A DNA stretch of 10,440 nt from positions 5,717 to 16,156 of the forward strand of contig NZ_JAOZOZ010000012.1 of the NCBI RefSeq assembly GCF_029933015.1, read 5' to 3'. The notes under the pieces are model-generated. The model saw only the letters and a program-made list of their open reading frames with translations. It searched no databases and had not been told where the DNA came from. The position numbers and the translations under genes are program-made. This document shows positions 5,121-10,440 of the stretch, in pieces; within the stretch, counting starts at the first letter, position 1, and each line of letters opens with the position of its first letter. This DNA is from Hydrogenimonas sp. (lineage in GTDB: Bacteria > Campylobacterota > Campylobacteria > Campylobacterales > Hydrogenimonadaceae).

Positions 5121-6467
5121 TCACATCCACTCCACCACTTTCGCCACCTCTTCGGCGACGAAACATTTCATTGGGGTTTTGAAAGCCGGTTTGTTGGGAA
5201 CGATCGCTTTGGTGAATCCAAGGGTATGGGCTTCCCGCAGACGCTGTTCGAGGTGAAAGACTTCCCGGATGTCGCCGATGAGGCTCACTTCGCCGATGAA
5301 GACGCTCTCCTGGCTCAGCGGCCTGTTTCTGAAAGAGCTGATGATGGCGGCGATGATGGCCAGGTCGGCGGCGGGTTCGGTAATCTTGATGCCGCCTGCG
5401 ATGTTGACGAAGACGTCGTACTGACCGAAGGGGAGGTCGAGCTTTTTTTCCAGAAGCGCCAGCAGCATCGTCAGGCGGCTCGCCTCGTAGCCGGTGGTGG
5501 AGCGTTTGGGGTTGCCGTAGCCGCTGTCGGCCACCAGCGCCTGCACCTCGATGACCAGGGGGCGGGAACCCTCCATGATGACGGTGACGGCGCTGCCGGC
5601 CTGGGGCTTGCCGCGGCTGAAGAATTTGGAAGCGATATCCTTGGCGCTCACCAGCCCCTCCTGGGTCATCTCGAAGATGCCCACTTCGCTGGTGCTGCCG
5701 AAACGGTTTTTGAAGGCCCGCAGCATTCGGATCTCTTTGGAGGCGTCGCCTTCGAAGTAGAGTACCGTATCGACCATGTGCTCCAGTACCCGCGGACCCG
5801 CGATGGAGCCCTCTTTCGTGATGTGGCCGATGATGAAGATCGGGATCTGTTTCTCCTTGGCCAGGCGCATCAGGTCGAAAGTGATCGTGCGTACCTGCGT
5901 GACGCTGCCGGGGGCGGAAGGGACCGAGTCGGAGTAGAGGGTCTGGATCGAGTCGATGATGATGAGATCGTAGGGGTTTTTCGACACTTCCGCCATGACC
6001 GCTTCGAGGCGGATCTCGCTGAGCAGATAGAGGTCGTCGTGGTTGGCTCCCAGGCGGTTGGCCCGCATCTTGATCTGTCCCCCCGACTCCTCGCCGCTGA
6101 CGTAGAGCACTCTTTTGTTTCGGGCGGCGAGGTTGCCGCCGATCTTGAGCAGCAGCGTCGATTTGCCGATGCCGGGGCTTCCGCCGATGAGTACCAGCGA
6201 TCCGGGGACGATGCCCCCTCCCAGGACCAGGTCCAGTTCACTGTCACCGCTGGTGAAGCGGCTCACCTCCTCCTCTTCGATTTCGGTGATCGGTTTGGCC
6301 GAGGCGGCAGGTGTGGAAGTTTTGGAGATTTCGTTCAGTACCTTCTGCTGTTCGGCAGTGAGTTCCACGAAGCTCTCCCACGCCCCGCAAGTGGGACATT
6401 TGCCCATCCATCGGGGGCTCTGCATGCCGCAGGCCTGGCACTCGTAGAGGGTTTTCTTTTTCGCCAT
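5121..6467 (-). CDS. radA: DNA repair protein RadA (Sms)
   Basis: RadA is a RecA-like ATPase with DNA-unwinding, branch-migration activity that processes recombination intermediates in repair and transformation. The 448-residue product is complete. It has an N-terminal zinc finger (Cys10, Cys13, Cys24, Cys27), a Walker A motif GGSPGIGKST at 95-104, a Walker B strand LIIIDS ending at Asp172, the diagnostic KNRFG motif at 254-258, and a Lon-protease-like C-terminal domain (FVNIAGGIKITEPAADLAI and the following FIGEVSLIGDIR). It begins 3 nt after the ftsY stop and has no strong Shine-Dalgarno of its own, so translation is probably coupled to ftsY. Length and motifs are typical. Confidence 0.97.
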   Translation of the reverse strand: MAKKKTLYECQACGMQSPRWMGKCPTCGAWESFVELTAEQQKVLNEISKTSTPAASAKPITEIEEEEVSRFTSGDSELDLVLGGGIVPGSLVLIGGSPGIGKSTLLLKIGGNLAARNKRVLYVSGEESGGQIKMRANRLGANHDDLYLLSEIRLEAVMAEVSKNPYDLIIIDSIQTLYSDSVPSAPGSVTQVRTITFDLMRLAKEKQIPIFIIGHITKEGSIAGPRVLEHMVDTVLYFEGDASKEIRMLRAFKNRFGSTSEVGIFEMTQEGLVSAKDIASKFFSRGKPQAGSAVTVIMEGSRPLVIEVQALVADSGYGNPKRSTTGYEASRLTMLLALLEKKLDLPFGQYDVFVNIAGGIKITEPAADLAIIAAIISSFRNRPLSQESVFIGEVSLIGDIREVFHLEQRLREAHTLGFTKAIVPNKPAFKTPMKCFVAEEVAKVVEWM

Positions 6468-6470
6468 CGA

Positions 6471-7601
6471 TCAGTCGGTGGCCAGCTCTTCGGCTTTGTA
6501 GGCGCGTACGATGCTGCCGTCTTTGTCGAGTACCTCGATGAGGTCGATGTTGGCGTTGGGGTGGAGGCGGTAGGTTTCGCCGGTGGCCCGCTCGGAGACG
6601 AAATGTTTGGAGAGCAGATTGAAACCGTCGTTGTCCAGCAGCTCCTCAAGGCGTGCCAGCTGAGAATCGGTCAGGGCCGTTATGTCGACGTTGTGTGTTT
6701 TGCCGGCGGATGTGACGATATCGGCACTCTGTTCGACGAAGATGGCGTCGAGAATCGTGTTGACGAACTCTTTGGGGTCGAAGGGTATCAGATCTTCGGC
6801 CCTCTCGCCCACACCGACGTAGTAGATGGGGAGTTTCAGCTCTTCGGCGATGGAGAAGAGTGCGCCCCCTTTGGCGGTGCCGTCGAGTTTGGTGATGATG
6901 ATGCCGTCGATGTCGATCATCTCTTTGAAGGCTTTGGCCTGGTTGATGGCGCTGTTGCCCTGGGTGCCGTCGAGGATCAGGATCTTTCGGTGAGGCGCCC
7001 CCTCCATGGCTTTCCCGCAGACGCGGACGATCTTCTTGAGCTCTTCGGCCAGGTTGGTCTGGGTGTGCAGCCGTCCCGCGGTATCGATGATGACGTGGTC
7101 GAACCCTTTGGCCTTGGCGGAGCTGATCGTATCGTAGGCGACGGCGGAGGGGTCGTGGCCCTGTTTGGTATAGACGATGGGGATGTCGAGTTTGTCTGCC
7201 CAGGTTTTGAGCTGCTCGATGGCGGCGGCGCGGAACGTGTCGGAGGCTCCCAGCATCACCGTCTCCCCTTCCGTTTTGTAGCGCTGGGCCAGTTTGGCGA
7301 TCGTCGTCGTTTTCCCGGCGCCGTTGACGCCGACGATCAGCTCGACGAAGGGTTTTTCACCCTTCGGTTCGATCTTTTCGACATCGTAGATGAAAAGAGA
7401 GATGAGCGTGTTGTAGAGCTGGATGCGCTTGACGCTCTCAGGAAGCGACTCGACGATCTTTTCGACCAGATCGTAGGTGACGTCGGCTTCCAGAAGCAGG
7501 TCTTCGAGCTCGTCGCGGCCGATCTTCTCCCGTTTGACGGGTGCGTTGCTCTCGATCGTCTCGACCGTCTTCTTCAGCCCTTTTTTGAGGAAACCGAACA
7601 T
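6471..7601 (-). CDS. ftsY: Signal recognition particle receptor FtsY with a C-terminal extension
   Basis: FtsY is the SRP receptor GTPase that docks ribosome-SRP complexes at the inner membrane. The 376-residue product lacks the long acidic A domain and opens with an amphipathic helix (MFGFLKKGLKKTVETI). N and G domains follow, with G1 GVNGAGKTTT at 91-100, SDTFRAAA at 120-127, DTAGR at 173-177, G4 TKLDGTAKGG at 237-246 and the closing GVGERAEDLIPFDPKEFV at 263-280. FtsY normally ends near residue 289 here. This one continues for about 87 residues to ELATD with no sequence I recognise. The ATG overlaps the TlpA-like gene stop as TAATG, and radA follows after 3 nt, so the three minus-strand genes form an operon. 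Confidence 0.95.
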   Translation of the reverse strand: MFGFLKKGLKKTVETIESNAPVKREKIGRDELEDLLLEADVTYDLVEKIVESLPESVKRIQLYNTLISLFIYDVEKIEPKGEKPFVELIVGVNGAGKTTTIAKLAQRYKTEGETVMLGASDTFRAAAIEQLKTWADKLDIPIVYTKQGHDPSAVAYDTISSAKAKGFDHVIIDTAGRLHTQTNLAEELKKIVRVCGKAMEGAPHRKILILDGTQGNSAINQAKAFKEMIDIDGIIITKLDGTAKGGALFSIAEELKLPIYYVGVGERAEDLIPFDPKEFVNTILDAIFVEQSADIVTSAGKTHNVDITALTDSQLARLEELLDNDGFNLLSKHFVSERATGETYRLHPNANIDLIEVLDKDGSIVRAYKAEELATD

Positions 7602-8173
7602 TACTTGCCGACCTTTTTCAGGGCCTCTTTGATATCGCTTTCGAGCATCTCTTCAGGCACCATGCCCACATAGTGGCGGAAATATTTGCCGTCGACGAAG
7701 AGCACCATGAAGGGGATGGAGAAGTTTCTGGGCTGATGGAGCATGTCGGCGACTTTGGCCGCGAGGGCCATGTTGTCGGGGGCGTTTGAGACGAAGTAGT
7801 TGATGTCGTGTCCTGTGATAAAGCGCTTCATCTCAGCCGGATGTTTCAGTTCGATCGAGACGCCGACGATTTTGAGCTTGCCGGCGTATTTGTTCTGGAG
7901 ATTGACCAGGTGGGGGATCTCCGCGCGGCAGGGCGGGCACCATGTGGCGAAAAAGTCCAGCATGACGACGGGTTCGGCCACGTCGAAGGCGAATCCCTCG
8001 TCTTTGAGCGTCGCTTTGATGGTCCGGTTGCCATCCTTGAGCTCGAAGACCGTTTTCTGCTTGACGTCCACCGTTACACGGTCAGTCTTTTTTTCTCTCT
8101 TTTTCTCACCGCAGCCCGTGTAGAGCAGGGCGAAGAGTGTCAAAACGGATATCGTAAAAAATTTCAAACGCAT
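7601..8173 (-). CDS. TlpA-like thioredoxin-fold lipoprotein
   Basis: The 190-residue product is a membrane-anchored thiol-disulfide protein facing the periplasm. It has an N-terminal signal ending in LLYTGC, with Cys21 as the probable lipidation site (the -3 Tyr is not ideal for a lipobox), and a Lys/Arg-rich linker. The TlpA/ResA-type thioredoxin domain carries active site WCPPC at 78-82 and cis-proline Pro154 in SIPFMVLF. Family members reduce disulfides for cytochrome c maturation or act as general periplasmic reductants; the substrate here is unknown. AAAAGGAAA precedes the ATG. It is the first gene of the tlpA-like-ftsY-radA operon, driven by the TATAAT at 8208-8203. Confidence 0.9.
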   Translation of the reverse strand: MRLKFFTISVLTLFALLYTGCGEKKREKKTDRVTVDVKQKTVFELKDGNRTIKATLKDEGFAFDVAEPVVMLDFFATWCPPCRAEIPHLVNLQNKYAGKLKIVGVSIELKHPAEMKRFITGHDINYFVSNAPDNMALAAKVADMLHQPRNFSIPFMVLFVDGKYFRHYVGMVPEEMLESDIKEALKKVGK

Positions 8174-8189
8174 TTGGTTTCCTTTTGGA

Positions 8190-8208
8190 TAAAATGGCGG
8201 TTATTATA
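8190..8208. promoter_or_regulatory. Overlapping divergent -10 boxes: tlpA-like operon (-) and cyclo-ligase/rny operon (+)
   Basis: TAAAAT (8190-8195) reads rightward; ATTATA (8203-8208) is a perfect TATAAT reading leftward, about 30 nt before the TlpA-like start codon. Only 7 bp separate them, so they face each other and their predicted start sites overlap. A second rightward option is TTGGAT (8185-8190) with TATGAT (8207-8212), 16 bp apart. The divergent gap is 54 bp in total, leaving no room for separate promoters. Confidence 0.5.
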
Positions 8209-8227
8209 TGATACCGGGGCTTAAAAA

Positions 8228-8821
8228 TTGGACAAGAAAAAATTTAGAAAAACGTGTCTGGAAAAGTTGCGAAAAGCGGAAAGAAACGGTAAATTCCGAC
8301 GCAACAGAATCGTTTTGAGACGAGTCGAAAGTATTATAAGAAAATATAATCCCAAAGCGATTCTGCTATACCTTCCGATGGGCCATGAAGTCGATGTCAG
8401 GCCGCTGTTCAGGCGCTTGCGGCGCGACCGGAAAATCTACGTTCCGTTTATGGAAGGCGAAAGTTTTAAGTTGGTACAATACAGATTGCCGCTGCAGAGA
8501 AAGCGGTTTGGTATTTATGAACCGATGAATTCACATTTTTATCTGTCAGAAATAGATATGGCGATCGTTCCGGTCGTGGGGGTTGACGGACGATTCCGCC
8601 GCATAGGATTTGGAAAAGGTATGTACGATAGATTTTTTGGGTCGCTGAGGCGTAAGCCTCTGACCGTTTTTGTACAGCTTGCGAAGTGCTATACCAAAGA
8701 GAAGATTACCGATGATTTTGATGTCATGGCAGATATTTACATAACCCCCGAAGATATTATTGTCCGAGGGAAAAGACATGTTGACAGAGTTGATAATAGG
8801 AGGTGCGGCAGCCACGGTTAG
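8228..8821 (+). CDS. 5-formyltetrahydrofolate cyclo-ligase, TTG start
   Basis: This enzyme converts 5-formyltetrahydrofolate to 5,10-methenyltetrahydrofolate with ATP, recycling folate in the cytosol. The 197-residue product has the family markers: a basic N-terminal helix region, LLYLPMGHEVDVRPL around 46-60, and VPVVGVDGRFRRIGFGKGMYDRFF at about 114-137, in which GFGKGMYDR is the nucleotide-binding loop. The start must be TTG 8228, because an in-frame TAA stands at 8222-8224 and the next ATG would remove about 50 residues. Only a weak GGGG ribosome site is present. The 3' end overlaps rny by 44 nt in another frame. Base composition is unlike its neighbours: about 44% GC by hand count over 8281-8760, with AGA and ATA codons and A-rich runs. 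Confidence 0.88.
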   Translation: MDKKKFRKTCLEKLRKAERNGKFRRNRIVLRRVESIIRKYNPKAILLYLPMGHEVDVRPLFRRLRRDRKIYVPFMEGESFKLVQYRLPLQRKRFGIYEPMNSHFYLSEIDMAIVPVVGVDGRFRRIGFGKGMYDRFFGSLRRKPLTVFVQLAKCYTKEKITDDFDVMADIYITPEDIIVRGKRHVDRVDNRRCGSHG

Positions 8822-10346
8822 CGGCGTAGCGGCATTTTTCATCACCAAGAAGATCGACGCTTCGAAATACGACATCTATGTCGAACAGGCCAAAGCGAAA
8901 GCCAAAGCGATCGAACACGAAGCGGAAGTGGTTCTGCAAAACGCCAAGCTCAAAGTGAAGGAAGCGGAGCTCGAGGCGAAGCAGAAATACGAGGACGAGC
9001 TGGTCAGGCTCAACAACGAGTTCAATACACGTCTGGCGCAGCTCGAAAAGCGCGAAGAGCAGCTGGCCAAGCGTATCGAAGAGGAGCTCTCACAGGTCTC
9101 CGAAGAGAAGGAGGAGATCAAAAAAGCCAAGGCTGAGCTGAAAGCGGCGCAGCAGCAGATCGACGCGCTGCGACAGGAGTACGAAGCCAAACGAAGAGAG
9201 GCTCTGAAGATTCTCGAACGGGCTTCGGGGCTCACTTCCGACGAGGCGCGTGAGCTGGTCCTCAAAGAGGCGGAAGAGGATGCGCGGGCCGAGATCGCCC
9301 ATATCGTCCGCAAGTACGAGACGGAAGCGAAAACCGAAGCCAAACGGAAAGCCAACTATATCCTGGCCCAGGCGACGACGCGCTACGCGGGCGAATTCGC
9401 CGCGGAACGTCTCATCAACGTCGTGCATCTGCCCGACGACGAGCTCAAAGGGCGGATCATCGGCAAGGAGGGGCGAAACATCAAGACCCTCGAGATGCTG
9501 CTGGGTGTCGATATCATCATCGACGACACGCCGGGCGCGATCATTCTGAGCAGTTTCAACCTCTACCGCCGTGCCATCGCCACACGCACGATAGAACTGC
9601 TGATCGAAGACGGGCGCATCCAGCCGGCGCGCATCGAGGAGATCTACGAGAAGGTGACCGAAGAGTTCGAACAGATGGTGCTCGAAGAGGGCGAGCAGAT
9701 CGTGACCGACCTGGGTGTTTCGCCGATGCATCCGGAACTGATGAAGCTGATCGGACGTCTGCGCTACCGTGCCAGCTATGGCCAGAACGCCCTGGGACAC
9801 TCTCTGGAAGTGGCGCATCTGGCTGGTATCATGGCGGCGGAGATGGGCGGTGACGAAGTGCTGGCCAAACGGGCCGGCATCCTGCACGACATCGGCAAGG
9901 CGCTGACCCACGAGTATGCTGGAAGCCACGTCGATCTGGGTGCCGAAGTGTGCCGCCGTTACAAAGAGCACCCGGTGGTCATCAACGCCATCTACGCCCA
10001 CCACGGCCATGAAGAGCCCGAAACGATAGAGGCGGCCGCCGTCTGTGCCGCCGACACCCTCTCAGCCGCCAGACCAGGCGCGCGCCGGGAAGTGCTCGAA
10101 AGTTTCCTCAAGCGTGTCAAGGCGATCGAGGAGATCGCCATGTCGAAACCGGGCGTCCACCACGCCTACGCCATCAACGCGGGACGAGAGGTGCGTGTCA
10201 TCGTCAACGCCACCCTCGTCAACGACGACGAAGCCATCCTCCTCTCCAAAGAGATCGCGGAGGAGATCGAAAAGAGCGTGCAGTATCCAGGCGAGATCAA
10301 GGTGAACGTCATAAGGGAAACCCGGGCGATCAACTACGCCAGGTAA
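8778..10346 (+). CDS. rny: Ribonuclease Y
   Basis: RNase Y is the membrane-anchored endoribonuclease that starts mRNA decay in bacteria lacking RNase E. The 522-residue product has the full domain order. An N-terminal membrane helix (LIIGGAAATVSGVAAFFI) precedes a long Glu/Lys/Ala/Gln coiled coil (about 30-170). A KH domain carries GRIIGKEGRN at 225-234, and an HD domain has metal-binding His341 and His370-Asp371 (ILHDIGKAL). The C-terminal domain ends in INYAR. ATG 8778 was chosen because GAGGG lies 7 nt upstream and it puts the membrane helix at the very N-terminus; an in-frame TTG at 8760 would add six polar residues. It overlaps the cyclo-ligase gene, so coupling is likely. Confidence 0.97.
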   Translation: MLTELIIGGAAATVSGVAAFFITKKIDASKYDIYVEQAKAKAKAIEHEAEVVLQNAKLKVKEAELEAKQKYEDELVRLNNEFNTRLAQLEKREEQLAKRIEEELSQVSEEKEEIKKAKAELKAAQQQIDALRQEYEAKRREALKILERASGLTSDEARELVLKEAEEDARAEIAHIVRKYETEAKTEAKRKANYILAQATTRYAGEFAAERLINVVHLPDDELKGRIIGKEGRNIKTLEMLLGVDIIIDDTPGAIILSSFNLYRRAIATRTIELLIEDGRIQPARIEEIYEKVTEEFEQMVLEEGEQIVTDLGVSPMHPELMKLIGRLRYRASYGQNALGHSLEVAHLAGIMAAEMGGDEVLAKRAGILHDIGKALTHEYAGSHVDLGAEVCRRYKEHPVVINAIYAHHGHEEPETIEAAAVCAADTLSAARPGARREVLESFLKRVKAIEEIAMSKPGVHHAYAINAGREVRVIVNATLVNDDEAILLSKEIAEEIEKSVQYPGEIKVNVIRETRAINYAR

Positions 10347-10359
10347 GAGCTCTTTTCGA

Positions 10360-10377
10360 AAACCGCGAGAGCGGTTT
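10360..10377. terminator. Hairpin after rny, possible weak terminator
   Basis: A perfect 7-bp stem, AAACCGC and GCGGTTT around a GAGA loop, lies 13 nt after the rny stop. On the plus strand it is followed by CGGG rather than a T-run, so it is a poor intrinsic terminator for rny. On the minus strand it is followed by TTTTCG, which could weakly stop transcription arriving from the right. Confidence 0.35.
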
Positions 10378-10381
10378 CGGG

Positions 10382-10438
10382 CCCGCTGCCGAAGCGGACA
10401 CAGCGTCAGCGTAGGATGGAAGGCTTTGCCGTCCATCC
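10382..10438. repeat. Hairpin-rich intergenic tail, possible dispersed repeat
   Basis: Two further inverted repeats follow. CCGCT-GCCGA-AGCGG spans 10383-10397. A longer imperfect hairpin has outer arms GGATGGA (10414-10420) and TCCATCC (10432-10438) and an inner stem GGC-TTT-GCC. No coding frame of interest is visible before the window ends. Closely spaced palindromes after a gene are typical of REP-like intergenic repeats, but repetition elsewhere in the genome cannot be judged from this window. Confidence 0.4.
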
Positions 10439-10440
10439 GT

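Noticed and set aside
5226..7673. 815-codon open frame on the plus strand across radA and ftsY
   Set aside because: It lies antisense to two genes with complete catalytic motifs. Its product is a low-information Asp/Gly/Val/Phe/Arg-rich chain with no domain I recognise, as expected when the opposite strand of GC-rich coding DNA lacks stops.
9090..10010. 306-codon minus-strand open frame inside rny
   Set aside because: It is the antisense shadow of the KH and HD domains of RNase Y, with no ribosome site or recognisable motif.

Overview
The window looks like ordinary chromosome from a Campylobacterota (epsilonproteobacterial) genome of fairly high GC, in the style of Hydrogenimonas, Sulfurovum or Nitratifractor. 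The genus is inference. Supporting signs are the fliL-acpS pair, the run of TlpA-like lipoprotein, ftsY and radA opposite a 5-formyltetrahydrofolate cyclo-ligase/rny pair, tight ATGA/TAATG overlaps, and promoters with A/T-rich -10 boxes and poor -35 boxes. Genes are dense and no gene-free gap exceeds 300 bases.

Layout. (1) 1-1928, + strand: the tail of an unidentified gene runs into a heptameric GGKGAAY tandem array. It is followed by a MidA/NDUFAF7-like methyltransferase, an exported ankyrin-repeat protein and the sulfur carrier ThiS; the last two overlap by ATGA. (2) 1905-2803, - strand: fliL then acpS, convergent with thiS and overlapping its 3' end. (3) 2946-3752, + strand: an MlaE-type lipid ABC permease without an adjacent ATPase. 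(4) 3774-3875: a compact repeat element holding a second heptad array in the opposite orientation. (5) 3874-5055: a small unknown protein (-), PssA (+) and a small HicA-like-fold protein (-). (6) 5121-8173, - strand: TlpA-like lipoprotein, ftsY and radA, in that order of transcription. (7) 8228-10346, + strand: 5-formyltetrahydrofolate cyclo-ligase overlapping rny, followed by a hairpin-rich tail.

Functionally this is mostly housekeeping: membrane biogenesis (AcpS, PssA, MlaE, FtsY), flagellar motor (FliL), recombination (RadA), RNA decay (RNase Y), folate and thiamine metabolism, and envelope redox. I found no defence system, prophage, insertion sequence with a transposase, CRISPR array, tRNA or rRNA.

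The most notable points are an FtsY with about 87 residues added after its NG core, the two inverted heptad arrays (one in a small element with 8-bp terminal inverted repeats), a clear GC dip over the cyclo-ligase gene, and two divergent promoters built from overlapping, facing -10 boxes.
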